Shown piece by piece: positions 1-8,541 of a DNA stretch of 64,000 nucleotides. Source of the DNA: UBA1127 sp965116355 (lineage in GTDB: Bacteria; Chloroflexota; Dehalococcoidia; Lucifugimonadales; UBA1127). The notes beneath the pieces were generated by a model, which saw nothing but the letters and a program-made list of their open reading frames with translations, searched no databases and was not told the origin of the DNA. Numbering within the stretch: position 1 is the first letter of the stretch; each line of letters starts with the position of its first letter. The position numbers and the translations under genes were made by a program. The stretch covers positions 2,294,001 through 2,358,000 of the forward strand of contig OZ220679.1 in assembly GCA_965116355.1 (NCBI GenBank), in the 5' to 3' direction.

Positions 1-229
1 CGATGTGGATGACGTGCGCGCCCTCAACCTGACCCAGCGCCTTGAGGTCCGTGTTGACGCACGCGTAGGTGACGCCAGGCACGGGCCTCGCTCGCATCAT
101 GCGCATGATTGCGTTGGAGCCGCCGCCGCCCACGCCAATAGCGCATATCGACGCGGGACCAGCCTGCGACAGGGGCATGTTGGGCAGGGGAATGACCTGC
201 GTAGTAGAACGAGACCGCTTACTCGGCAT
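1..229 (-). CDS. ftsZ: Cell division protein FtsZ, N-terminal part (cut by window edge)
   Basis: Reading the minus strand from the ATG at 229 gives 76 residues before the window ends. After a basic 25-residue N-terminal tail comes a tubulin/FtsZ nucleotide-binding start: ICAIGVGGGGSNAIMRM, then PGVTYACVNTDLKALG, which matches the FtsZ pattern of a glycine-rich first loop followed by a strand ending in NTD. FtsZ is the GTPase that forms the cytokinetic ring. A GGAGGG ribosome binding site lies seven bases before the ATG. The GTP signature loop (GGGTGTG) is outside the window, so a divergent FtsZ-like paralogue cannot be excluded. Confidence 0.85.
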   Translation of the reverse strand, partial: MPSKRSRSTTQVIPLPNMPLSQAGPASICAIGVGGGGSNAIMRMMRARPVPGVTYACVNTDLKALGQVEGAHVIHI

Positions 230-521
230 AGCTAAACCCTCCAGTGGGTTTCGGTGCTGAAGAAGCCCGAAACGCTTTCAGTCCTACTACTTTAGGCATG
301 AAACCAGCGATGTGTCAAGTCATGGGTTGTGACGTCACAAAACTCGCGGGCGCCTGAATGTCCTCAGGGAGCCGCCCAATTGTACCTGTTGGGCCATTGT
401 CCGAATGGGAAATCCGGCAGTGAGGGTGCGGTGGTTGGGGGATTCGCACCGTGCACGTTGATTGTTGGGGTCGCGCGCCGGTGCTAAGGTGCGCGGGAGG
501 ACGATTTGGGAGGAGAGGAAA

Positions 522-818
522 ATGGCGGGATACCTGCTGGTGCTGGACCACGAGATCAAGGACGAAGCGCTCTTCGCCGAGTTCCTGAAGAGTGTCGGCG
601 ACAATATGGAGTCCTTCGGCGGGAAGTACCTGGTGAAGGGCGGCAGACACATGGTCATGGACGGCCATTGGGCGCCAGTGCGCATCGCGCTGGTCGAGTT
701 CGAGAGCGCGAACGGCGCGCGGCGGTGGCTCGACTCGCAGGAGTACGCAGCGCTGGGCGAGATGCGCCGGTGGGCGGCCGACGCCACGGTGATCGTGTTG
801 GAGGGGGTTGAGGGGTAG
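522..818 (+). CDS. DUF1330 family protein
   Basis: A 98-residue protein starting MAGYLLVLDHEIKD, with later stretches FGGKYLVKGG and ALVEFESANGARRWLDSQEY. This is the layout of DUF1330 proteins, small ferredoxin-like alpha/beta barrel proteins distantly related to the dimeric antibiotic-biosynthesis monooxygenase fold; their biochemical role is not established. The ATG at 522 is chosen over the earlier in-frame start because a GGAGGAGAGG ribosome binding site sits just before it. It stands alone, with no evident operon partner. Confidence 0.8.
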   Translation: MAGYLLVLDHEIKDEALFAEFLKSVGDNMESFGGKYLVKGGRHMVMDGHWAPVRIALVEFESANGARRWLDSQEYAALGEMRRWAADATVIVLEGVEG

Positions 819-835
819 GGGCCGGCCAAGGGTTC

Positions 836-1054
836 CTAAGGCGTCTCAGCACCCTCTGGACGACCCAAGGCCACTTCCTCGTGAAGGTTGTCCGGCGTGA
901 TTCGGGCCAACAGAGCCTTCAATGAGTACGAGGGCGACCTCGACTGATTCCGCCCGATGCGTGCCGTTAAGCGCCGTTGGAGTCCAGCCACCACACCAAG
1001 TCTCCATTTGGCGAAATCAAACGAGAAACCCATTGCGAACCACCTCCTCTTCAT
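836..1054 (-). pseudogene. Possible remnant of a MazE/AbrB-type antitoxin
   Basis: The C-terminal third of this 72-codon frame, SYSLKALLARITPDNLHEEV, resembles the tail of MazE-type antitoxins (a 'LEELLA..TPENLHEEV' segment that binds the toxin). The upstream part does not show the expected swapped-hairpin AbrB fold, and a neighbouring frame carries coding-like sequence ending NGDLVWWLDSNGA, so a frameshift or fusion of remnants is likely. No MazF/PemK toxin follows. This is a weak call based only on the resemblance of the tail. Confidence 0.3.
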
Positions 1055-1074
1055 GTTGACCCGGGACGCGAGGC

Positions 1075-1743
1075 CTACCCCTGCGCCTCAGCGAGGCGAA
1101 CGATCTCTGCGAGGGTGATGTCCGCCATTGAATTCAGGGTTAGGTCTGCGCCGGCATCGCCCATGCGGCGGGTGACGTCGTTGGGGACGGCGACGGTGAA
1201 GATGCCGGCTGCCCGGGCGGCCTGCACTCCCCTCTGAGAGTCCTCGAACGCTATGGCCTCCGTCGGGGCGACGTCCAGCGCGCGCAATGCGGCCAGATAG
1301 ACGGCGGGGTCGGGCTTGCCGACGCCGACATCGGCATCATCGCGGCAACGGACTGCGTCGAAGTGGTGAAGGAGGCCGATGCGCTCAAGGTGGCCCGCCA
1401 CCCATTGCCGTGAAGAGCTGGATGCCACCGCCAACCGAAAGCCCATGCCGTGGGCATCCGTGATGCACTCGATGACTCCCGGGAGTACGGGCTGCGCTTC
1501 GACCATCTCGACGTGGCGGGCCCGCCGGCGGGCGGTGAGGGCCGCGGCGTCCAGGGAGCGGCCGGTGAGCCGCTCGAGGAGCCCAACAATGTCGATGCGC
1601 TCTCCGCGCCCGACGTTTTCATCCCACCGTTCCGGGGTCAGCTCCTGGCCATACTCCCGGAAGATTTCCTGCCAGCTCTGGAGCGCCGGTGTTTCCGTTT
1701 CGACGATGAGGCCGTCGAAGTCGAAGATGAGGGCGCGGATCAT
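1075..1743 (-). CDS. HAD-superfamily hydrolase, beta-phosphoglucomutase-like
   Basis: A 222-residue protein with the four HAD motifs in order: the nucleophile motif DFDGLIVETE near the N-terminus (Asp8 and Asp10), a helical cap domain (about residues 15-85), motif II in VASSSSRQW, motif III Lys in VGKPDPAVY and motif IV in FEDSQRGVQAA. This is the subfamily IA, variant 3 pattern (phosphoglycolate phosphatase, beta-phosphoglucomutase and related sugar-phosphate phosphatases). The substrate cannot be told from sequence. It lies downstream of fumC on the same strand, separated by a 55-base spacer containing a dispersed repeat. Confidence 0.85.
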   Translation of the reverse strand: MIRALIFDFDGLIVETETPALQSWQEIFREYGQELTPERWDENVGRGERIDIVGLLERLTGRSLDAAALTARRRARHVEMVEAQPVLPGVIECITDAHGMGFRLAVASSSSRQWVAGHLERIGLLHHFDAVRCRDDADVGVGKPDPAVYLAALRALDVAPTEAIAFEDSQRGVQAARAAGIFTVAVPNDVTRRMGDAGADLTLNSMADITLAEIVRLAEAQG

Positions 1744-1763
1744 GCGAGGTTCCCTGTGCTGCT

Positions 1764-1787
1764 CTTCGACAAGCTCAGGGCGAACGG
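1764..1787. repeat. Copy of the dispersed 'TTCGACAnGCTCAGGGCGAACGG' repeat
   Basis: The short spacer between fumC and the HAD gene contains a clean copy of a roughly 23-base element that recurs, often with deletions or internal duplication, near 22.99, 39.08, 40.19, 46.0, 48.57 and 50.7 kb. All recognised copies are intergenic. The origin of the element is unknown. Confidence 0.6.
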
Positions 1788-1798
1788 GGAAGGCACAG

Positions 1799-3217
1799 CT
1801 ACCCGCCGCCTCCGGCGCTCTTGCCGAGGCCGGGTTCGGTCATCTCGTCGGGCTTGAGGAGGACGTCGAGCTCCTCGTCGGAGAGGCCGGACTGCTCGCG
1901 GGCGACCTCGCGGATGGTGCGGCCGTCGGCTGCGGCGGCCTTCGCGATGGCGGCGGCCTTGTCGTAGCCGATGGCGGGGGCGAGGGCGGTGCCGAGCATG
2001 AGGCCACGCTCGACGAGGTCGGGGCCGGCAGTAGTGGCGACGAGGCCGGTGACGCACTGGCGCGAGAAGTTGCGGGAGGAGGCGGCAAGGAGCGACGTGG
2101 CCTGCAGGATGTTGTAGGCGGCAACCGGGAACATCATGTTGAGCTCGAAATAGCCGCCCTGTCCGGCGACGGCGACGGCAGCGTCATTGCCGATGACCTG
2201 GGCGACGACCTGGATGACGGACTCGGCGATGACGGGGTTCACCTTGCCGGGCATGATGGAGCTGCCGGGCTGGACCTCCGGCAGCATGATTTCGCCGATT
2301 CCGGCGCGGGGGCCGGAACCGAGCCAACGGATGTCATTGGCGATCTTGTTGAGGCTGATGGCGATGGTGCGCAGCGTGGCGCTGGCCTCAACGACGGAGT
2401 CGAGCGTGTTCTGCGCCTGGAAGTGGTTCCCGGTCTCGCGGACCTCGACGCCGATCTTTTGGGACAGGATGGCGCAGACGCCCGAGGCGAATTCAGGGTG
2501 GGCGTTGACGCCGGTGCCGACGGCGGTGCCCCCGAGAGCGACCTCGGAGAGCTCGGCGGCGGCGTGCTCGAGGCGGCGGAGGGAGCGTTCGGCCTGGCCG
2601 GCGTAGCCTCGGAACTCCTGGCCGAGGCGGACGGGCGTGGCGTCCTGCAGGTGGGTGCGGCCGGTCTTGACGATGGGCCAGAACTCCTCGGCCTTCGCTT
2701 CCAGCGATGCCTGCAGCTCCTGCAGCGCGGGAACGAGGTCCTCCTTGATGGCGGTGAGCGTCGCGATGTGGATGGCGGTCGGTATGACGTCGTTGGAGGA
2801 CTGGCACATGTTGACGTGGTCGTTGGGGTGGACGAGGCGGTCGCCGCGGTCGCCGCCGAGGAGCTCGGTGGCGCGGTTGGCGATGACCTCGTTGGCATTG
2901 GTGTTGGTGGAGGTGCCGGAGCCGGTCTGGAAGATGTCGAGGACGAAGTGGTCGTCGAGGTCGCCGTCGATGACCTCCTGGGCGGCGGCGTCGATGGCGC
3001 GGCCGAAGGCGGAGTCGAGGAGGCCGAGCTTGACGTTGGTGTTGGCGGCGGCCTGCTTGATGAGGGCGAGGGAGCGAATGAAGGCGCGGGGGAAGCGGAG
3101 GTCGCTGATGGGGAAGTTGAGGACGGCGCGCATGGTGGAGGCGCCGTAGTACGCGTTCTCCGGGACCTCCATCTCGCCCATGGAGTCGCGTTCGATCCGA
3201 GTGTTGGTTGCGGTCAC
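1799..3217 (-). CDS. fumC: Fumarate hydratase, class II
   Basis: A 472-residue member of the fumarase/aspartase superfamily. Visible family motifs are GSGTSTNTNANEVIANRA, the substrate-binding SSNDVIPTAIH, TGRTHLQDATP, and the mobile signature loop GSSIMPGKVNP carrying the catalytic serine. Class II fumarases are homotetramers that interconvert fumarate and malate in the TCA cycle. The length is typical, and the fumarase-type N-terminus and C-terminal small domain are present, which favours fumarase over aspartase. The start is GTG, preceded by GGAGC at a good distance. No other TCA-cycle gene is adjacent. Confidence 0.93.
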   Translation of the reverse strand: MTATNTRIERDSMGEMEVPENAYYGASTMRAVLNFPISDLRFPRAFIRSLALIKQAAANTNVKLGLLDSAFGRAIDAAAQEVIDGDLDDHFVLDIFQTGSGTSTNTNANEVIANRATELLGGDRGDRLVHPNDHVNMCQSSNDVIPTAIHIATLTAIKEDLVPALQELQASLEAKAEEFWPIVKTGRTHLQDATPVRLGQEFRGYAGQAERSLRRLEHAAAELSEVALGGTAVGTGVNAHPEFASGVCAILSQKIGVEVRETGNHFQAQNTLDSVVEASATLRTIAISLNKIANDIRWLGSGPRAGIGEIMLPEVQPGSSIMPGKVNPVIAESVIQVVAQVIGNDAAVAVAGQGGYFELNMMFPVAAYNILQATSLLAASSRNFSRQCVTGLVATTAGPDLVERGLMLGTALAPAIGYDKAAAIAKAAAADGRTIREVAREQSGLSDEELDVLLKPDEMTEPGLGKSAGGGG

Positions 3218-3471
3218 GGTTGCTGCTCCTTTGACATAGTGCGCACGCGGTCGAGTGTGGTGGAATGCTCGCGACTATTGTAGCCGCTGGGCAGGGTGGT
3301 GCAAAGCGCGGCGTGGGGCTCGTCAAGGCGCTCGGCGAGGGCCCTCGGCGATGGGCGGCGGGTTGCCGGGCCCGGCTCTCGCGGGGTATGATGGGTGAGG
3401 CGAGGAAGGGGCCTCAGGCACGCCAGTTTCCTGGACTGGCGGACATTCTGGAGGCACCCTGCTCAACAGAT

Positions 3472-3557
3472 GCCGAAGTGGCGGAACGGTAGACGCGCTA
3501 CGTTCAGGGCGTAGTGGGCAACAGCCCGTGTGGGTTCAAATCCCTCCTTCGGCACCA
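3472..3557 (+). tRNA. tRNA-Leu (CAG)
   Basis: An 86-base tRNA with encoded CCA. The acceptor stem GCCGAAG pairs with CTTCGGC, the anticodon stem CTACG/CGTAG encloses loop TTCAGGG (anticodon CAG), and a long variable arm (GTGGGCAACAGCCCGT) marks a class II tRNA. The T arm GGG-TTCAAAT-CCC is intact. Confidence 0.97.
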
Positions 3558-3564
3558 CAAGCGT

Positions 3565-3641
3565 GCGCTTGTAGCTCAGCAGGATAGAGCGCAGCCCTGC
3601 GGAGGCTGAGGCCGTGGGTTCGAATCCCGCCAAGCGCGCCA
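3565..3641 (+). tRNA. tRNA-Arg (GCG)
   Basis: A 77-base tRNA with encoded CCA, seven bases after tRNA-Leu. The acceptor stem is GCGCTTG/CAAGCGC, the D arm GCTC/GAGC, and the anticodon stem CAGCC/GGCTG encloses loop CTGCGGA, which places the anticodon as GCG. C35 and G36 are arginine identity bases. A GCG anticodon for the CGC/CGU pair is unusual, since most bacteria use an ACG tRNA edited to inosine. Confidence 0.93.
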
Positions 3642-3655
3642 CTTCCCCTTCTTTC

Positions 3656-3732
3656 GGGCGGCTAGCTCAGTTGGTTAGAGCACTTGCTTTACACGCAAGG
3701 GGTCATAGGTTCGAGTCCTGTGCCGCCCACCA
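3656..3732 (+). tRNA. tRNA-Val (TAC)
   Basis: A 77-base tRNA with encoded CCA. The acceptor stem GGGCGGC pairs with GCCGCCC, and the anticodon stem CTTGC/GCAAG encloses loop TTTACAC (anticodon TAC, valine). It is the third of a three-tRNA cluster, probably co-transcribed. The bases from 3733 to 3991 up to the end of the ABC exporter hold no gene that I can see. Confidence 0.97.
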
Positions 3733-3991
3733 ATACGTTTCACATTGAACGCGGTTCCTCCACTTCCAGTGTCGTGTGTGGGCGTTCCGGTCAAATGGAA
3801 TTGCCAGTCCGGCCACGCACAGGAAAGACCTGTACGCCGTGGCAGCGCCAGGGCCAATAGTCAATTCCAGTTTGCTTGGCTCATCGCGAACAATAATCAG
3901 GCCCTCACGTCGCCTACTCGCTGACGTCCCTGAGGCTGCTATTCGCCGCGAAAGCGGTCGACGGAGTAGCCGGCTGGAACGGAGCGCTGGG

Positions 3992-6900
3992 CTAGTTCGG
4001 GGTCGCCTTCTGCCCCTGCATCTGCGTTGCAACAAGCTGCGCGTACAGCCCGCCGCGTGCGAGGAGATCCTCGTGCTTCCCCTGCTCGACGACCACGCCC
4101 TCGTCGAGCACCAGGATGTTGTCGGCGTCGCGAATGGTGGATAGCCTGTGGGCCATCACTATCGTGGTCCTGCCGGACATGAGCCGGTTGAGGGCCTCCC
4201 GAACAGTCGCCTCGCTGATGGCGTCCAGGTGTGACGTGGCCTCGTCGAGGATCAGCACCGGGGCGTTCTTGAGGATGGCGCGGGCAATTGCGATCCGCTG
4301 CCGCTGACCGCCCGAAAGCTGCATTCCACGCTCGCCGACGCGGGTGTCGTAGCCGTCCGGGAACGACTCGATGAACTCCTCCGCGTTGGCCTGCAGCGCG
4401 GCCTCCGCCACCTCCGAGTCAGTCGCGTCGTACCGACCGAGCCGGATGTTCTCGCGGATAGTGTCGTTGAACAGGTAGGTGTCCTGCGCGACGAGCGCCA
4501 TGCGGCCGCGCAGGTCGTCGAGCAGGAGCTCGTCCAGACTGTGGCCCTGCAAGGCAATGCCGCCCCGGTCCGGGTCCCAGAAGCGCATCATCAGATAGGC
4601 GACCGTGGTCTTGCCTGCCCCTGAACGCCCCACGACAGCCACAGTCTGCCCCGACCCGATGCCAAAGGACACGTCGACCAGCGCCTGTGGGTCGCCGTCC
4701 GAGTAGGCGAAGGCCACGTCGTCGAAGTCGATGGACGGCGTGCCCGACCCTGCCTCGTCGGCGAGGTGCGCCACGCCGGGGCCGTCCTGCACCGGCACCG
4801 CTTCATCATGGACTGCGAGGATGCGACGGGACGCGGCCAGCGTCTCCATCATCTGCTTCATGGTGCGGGCCAGCTCTGTGACCGGGCTGAACGACGCCAG
4901 GGCCAGCACGCTGACCAGCGGCAGCTGCGCCCGCGCTATCTGCCCATCGAGCACCAGCCAGACGCCCATTGCCAGTACCGCCAGCCCGCCGAGTCCCATC
5001 ATGGCCTCAATGAAGCCTATCTGGGAGGCCTGCGACTTCTGGAACCGGACCAGGTGACCGGCATAGTCCCAGCCCTTCTCCGTCAGCTCACGGCTCCGGT
5101 TGGGCCCGCGGCCGAACGCGACGATCTCCCGCATGCCCTGGATGCTGTCGACCATGTAGGCGTGGATCTCCCCTATGCGGCCACGGATCTCCATTCCCAG
5201 CCGCTCAATGCGGGCGTTGGCGAAGAAGGGGCTGATGGCCACCGCGACGAGGAACGGGGCGAGCACCACGGCGATGGGCCACGATATGACGGCCAACGCG
5301 ACCAGCAGACCGGACGGTATCAGGACCGCCACGATCATCGGCGACACGGCGTGCGCGAAGAAGAACTCGACCGTCTCCACGTCGCCTCCGACGACGCTGA
5401 TGAAGTCGCCGGAGCGACGCCGGACCATGTAGGCCGGCGCGAGCGGCTCCAACTTTTCGTAGAGGTCAACCCGCATCTTCGCCAGCAGTCTGAATGCCAT
5501 GTCGTGCGCCTGCCACGACTCCAGGTAGAACAACAGGGCCGAAAGCGGCGCGAAGACGCACACGAGGACGAGGTAGGTCGTCAGGGGCTCGTCGCGGAAC
5601 ACCGCCCCCACCAAAAGCGCACTGAACGCTCCCAGGAGGATGACGGAGCCATGATGGAGCAGCCCCAGGGCGAGGGTGCCCAGGAACTGGTACTTGACCG
5701 GCCCGACCAACCCGAGCAGCCTGACCCAGACGTTCAAGGAGCGGATGTTGACCGGCTCTCCGCTTTGGTGGGAGCGGGAAGGCGCGTCATGCTGATGGCC
5801 GTTGGACTGGCGCAGATCGGGGCCGAATTCGACGGAGACGCTGGCCGGCGCCCGCTCGGGTGCGGCGAACGCGGCCAGGTCGATCATGCCCATCTGGGCC
5901 TGCTGGCGCATGAGACCGGCATAGGTGCCGTCGGCGGCCATCAGCTCGGCATGCGCCCCGATCTCCACGGCCCGGCCTTCATCCAGGACCAGGATGCGGT
6001 CTGCTTTGATGACGCTGGAAAGACGGTGAGCGATGATGAGCGTCGTCCTGTTCTCCATGAGACGGTCGAGCGCCGCCTGGATGACGGACTCATTCTCGGC
6101 GTCCACGCTGGAGAGCGCCTCGTCCAGCAGCAGGATGGACGTGTCCTTCAGCAGGGCCCGCGCAATGGCCAGCCGCTGGCGCTGTCCGCCCGACAGCCGG
6201 ACCGCTCGCTCGCCGACGACGGTGTCGTAGCCCTGAGGCAAATGCACAATGAACTCGTGGGCGTTGGCGGCCCGGGCGGCCTCCTCCAGCTCCTGCTGGG
6301 TCGCGTCCGGCTTCCCGAAGCGCAGGTTTTCGGCCACGGTGCCGTGAAACAGGTATGTGTCCTGTGTGACGACCGATATGTTGTCTCTGAGCACGTCAAG
6401 CGGGAGGTCCCGGAGGTCATGCCCCCCAAGCTTGATCGAGCCGTCCTGGGGGTCGTAGAAGCGGTACATCAGCCAGACCAGCGTCGACTTGCCGGCGCCG
6501 CTGGCGCCCACAACGCCGAGGGTTTCGCCCTTGCGCAGGTCAAACGACACGTCGTGGAGCGCGGGCCGGTGGCCGCTGTCGTATCCGAAGGTCACGCCCT
6601 CAAAGGAGACCTCCGGCGTAATGTCGGACGCAGGCTGCCTGGCGGCGGCTTCGGATTCGAGGATCGTCACCGACTCGTCCATGATGCCGAAGACGCTGTG
6701 CGCCGATGAGAGCACGGTCATGCCCTGGTGGTAGAGGTTGGTCAGCTCCCGCATGGGCCGGAACACTTCGACCCCGAGCATCAGTACGATGAGCAGAGGC
6801 CGCAGCTCCATGTCGCCGTTGCTGACGCGGACAGCGCCCACGGCCAGGGCTATCGCGGCCCCGGTGGCCATGAAGAAGATCGACGCGCCGCTGGTGGCGC

Positions 6901-7621
6901 TGTTGGCGGCGACCACGCCCATGGTGCTCTTGTAGAGGTGGTGAGCGCGCTGCGCCAGCGCCCTGCCGCGGCTCTTGCTCTGGCCAAAGGCCTTGAGCGT
7001 CGCCAGCCCCTGGACGCTGTCCAGGAAGTCCGAACCCAGATCGCCGTAGGACCGGCGGCGCCTGTAGCTGCTGTCCCGGTTCCATCGATAGAACGAGGCG
7101 GGAACGACCAGCGCGAGGAATGCGAACAGCAGGAAGATGACCGCAATGTAGGGGTCGAGCGTCACCATGAAGGCGAAGATCGCGATGGGAGCGATGGCGG
7201 AGACGATGATCTGCGACAGGTACTGCCCGAAGAAGGTCTCCATCCGCTCGATGCCCTCTACGATGGAGAGGACGACGTCGCCGGTCCGGTTCCGGTCGGC
7301 GTACCCCGGGCCGAGCCGCAACGCGTGCTCGTACACCTGCTCGCGCAGCCTGATCTTGACGATGTTCGCGGTGTGATGGCTTACCGCGTTCTGCCAGTAC
7401 AGGAAGACGCTGCGGGCGACGATGAAGGCCGCGATGAGCAGCAGCGGCGACGCGAGCGCAGAGAAGTCCGCCTGCCCGGTTATGACCCGGTAGATAATGA
7501 CGCCGGATACGGCCAGGCGCGCAACGCCCGCGGCTACGGCAATCAGGCCCAGGGCGGCAGCGAACAGGATCCGGAACCGCACGCCGCGAGTCAGTTCGAA
7601 CAATCGCCAATCAAAATACAT
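3992..7621 (-). CDS. Fused ABC exporter with two membrane-plus-ATPase halves
   Basis: A 1209-residue protein containing two complete ABC exporter halves in tandem. Half 1 has six hydrophobic segments (about residues 15-310), then Walker A GASGAGKST near 375, a signature LSGGQRQRLAIARAL and Walker B LLLDEALSS. A roughly 50-residue hydrophilic linker leads to half 2, with a second membrane domain (about 645-940), Walker A GRSGAGKTT near 1000, LSGGQRQRIAIARAI and Walker B LILDEATSH. Both NBDs look catalytically competent. Bacterial exporters of this class usually encode the halves separately, as in CydDC or BmrCD pairs; a single fused chain is less common. The substrate is unknown (drug, lipid, peptide or thiol). 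Confidence 0.9.
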   Translation of the reverse strand: MYFDWRLFELTRGVRFRILFAAALGLIAVAAGVARLAVSGVIIYRVITGQADFSALASPLLLIAAFIVARSVFLYWQNAVSHHTANIVKIRLREQVYEHALRLGPGYADRNRTGDVVLSIVEGIERMETFFGQYLSQIIVSAIAPIAIFAFMVTLDPYIAVIFLLFAFLALVVPASFYRWNRDSSYRRRRSYGDLGSDFLDSVQGLATLKAFGQSKSRGRALAQRAHHLYKSTMGVVAANSATSGASIFFMATGAAIALAVGAVRVSNGDMELRPLLIVLMLGVEVFRPMRELTNLYHQGMTVLSSAHSVFGIMDESVTILESEAAARQPASDITPEVSFEGVTFGYDSGHRPALHDVSFDLRKGETLGVVGASGAGKSTLVWLMYRFYDPQDGSIKLGGHDLRDLPLDVLRDNISVVTQDTYLFHGTVAENLRFGKPDATQQELEEAARAANAHEFIVHLPQGYDTVVGERAVRLSGGQRQRLAIARALLKDTSILLLDEALSSVDAENESVIQAALDRLMENRTTLIIAHRLSSVIKADRILVLDEGRAVEIGAHAELMAADGTYAGLMRQQAQMGMIDLAAFAAPERAPASVSVEFGPDLRQSNGHQHDAPSRSHQSGEPVNIRSLNVWVRLLGLVGPVKYQFLGTLALGLLHHGSVILLGAFSALLVGAVFRDEPLTTYLVLVCVFAPLSALLFYLESWQAHDMAFRLLAKMRVDLYEKLEPLAPAYMVRRRSGDFISVVGGDVETVEFFFAHAVSPMIVAVLIPSGLLVALAVISWPIAVVLAPFLVAVAISPFFANARIERLGMEIRGRIGEIHAYMVDSIQGMREIVAFGRGPNRSRELTEKGWDYAGHLVRFQKSQASQIGFIEAMMGLGGLAVLAMGVWLVLDGQIARAQLPLVSVLALASFSPVTELARTMKQMMETLAASRRILAVHDEAVPVQDGPGVAHLADEAGSGTPSIDFDDVAFAYSDGDPQALVDVSFGIGSGQTVAVVGRSGAGKTTVAYLMMRFWDPDRGGIALQGHSLDELLLDDLRGRMALVAQDTYLFNDTIRENIRLGRYDATDSEVAEAALQANAEEFIESFPDGYDTRVGERGMQLSGGQRQRIAIARAILKNAPVLILDEATSHLDAISEATVREALNRLMSGRTTIVMAHRLSTIRDADNILVLDEGVVVEQGKHEDLLARGGLYAQLVATQMQGQKATPN

Positions 7622-8319
7622 AACTCAACTCCTGGCAGCTACGAAAGGACACTGTAGACCAGAGGCGAAGCACCTGCAACAGACCCGTCCCCGGTCCTTC
7701 GCCTGCCAAGCGACAACAGGCGGGCATGGCCGGTGGTTCCCGCAACCGTCCGGCGGTGGCCTGGATCGCATCCTTCAGGGTCCTGGTGTAGTCGATGTCT
7801 CTGCCGCAAAGAGCGTGGAATCCAGCAGCATGGAGACCTCCGCCGCCACCTCGCAGGAGCTCGGCCCGATCCCGGCCGCTGCGCTATATGCGAAACTCCC
7901 AGCGAAAACTCGCAATTCGGTCTCATATGGCCCACCAGATCCGACCCATCAAGACTGAGTTCATGACGGGAAACCTGTGAGCTCGCTGCCGACTTGGGGG
8001 CGAGTGACGGAGCGACTCTGTGAGCTGGATATCAGGACCGTTGTCTCAAGCGATACGTGGCCGATAGCAGGCGACGTACGTGGAATATCGCTTGAGCGCG
8101 TCGAGGATGCAGCTCTCCTCAACGGCCTTGCGCATGGTGAATCGATGCGCAGGTTTTCCAATTCGCCCAGATACAGCAAGCGGCCTGTGCTTGGGGGTCG
8201 CAGTGCGAGCGAAGAAGCTCGGGTTGCCCTGCAGGCCGCCTGAGTTCAAGAGACTTGTCCTCTGCGGCGCCACACCTAGTAGAACGCCAAGACCGGCCGC
8301 AATCCTGAGTCCCGTTCAG
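7622..8319. other. Gene-poor decayed stretch
   Basis: About 700 bases without an intact gene. On the minus strand, coding-like pieces in shifted frames (for example VAAEVSMLLDSTLFA near 7820-7860, then DIDYTRTLKDAIQATAGRLR near 7750-7800) look like a frameshifted gene remnant. Another piece at 8046-8179 on the minus strand reads LYLGELENLR, loosely reminiscent of an IS1634-type transposase N-terminus. Neither can be assigned with confidence. Confidence 0.4.
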
Positions 8320-8505
8320 TTAGCTGAGCATGGACTCCACTTGCTGGGCTTCAGCGTCGCTCAACATTCGGAACACGACGAACTGGGGAGCATCTTTGGC
8401 CCAGCCCCGAACCGCCTTCCGACCATTCTTCAGGGTCACCAAACTGGGTTCCAGAATCTCGCACCTCTTGCGCAGCGGCAGGCAGTAAGCAGTCAGTCCC
8501 TCCAT
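8320..8505 (-). CDS. Small DUF5679-like protein that has lost zinc ligands
   Basis: A 61-residue frame starting at ATG 8505, with an AGGTGTG ribosome binding site. The core LTAYCLPLRKRCEI...VTLKNGRKAVRG lines up with DUF5679-type mini zinc-ribbon proteins (AYC..C..K.EI..P..VTLKNGR.A..G), whose function is unknown. In this copy the spacing of the first Cys pair is altered and the second pair is replaced by a hydrophobic segment (PQFVVFRML), so it is unlikely to form the usual zinc ribbon. The C-terminal EAQQVESML is an extra helix. The family assignment comes from remembered consensus and is moderate. Confidence 0.55.
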   Translation of the reverse strand: MEGLTAYCLPLRKRCEILEPSLVTLKNGRKAVRGWAKDAPQFVVFRMLSDAEAQQVESMLS

Positions 8506-8541
8506 GGCACACCTCCGTCGATCTGTTGGCCTTTTCCCAGC

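Noticed and set aside
1379..3283. Long plus-strand frame of 634 codons
   Set aside because: It runs opposite to the HAD gene and fumC, is dominated by Gly/Val/Asp from reversed GC-rich codons, and has no family features.
3675..3857. Minus-strand frame ending HRTRTYDPLRVKQVL
   Set aside because: It is the well-known false protein produced by reading the complement of a tRNA gene (here tRNA-Val) together with flanking spacer.
7961..8179. Possible IS1634-type transposase or integrase fragment
   Set aside because: Only a short LYLGELEN match from memory; no inverted ends or catalytic residues seen, so I do not call a mobile element.
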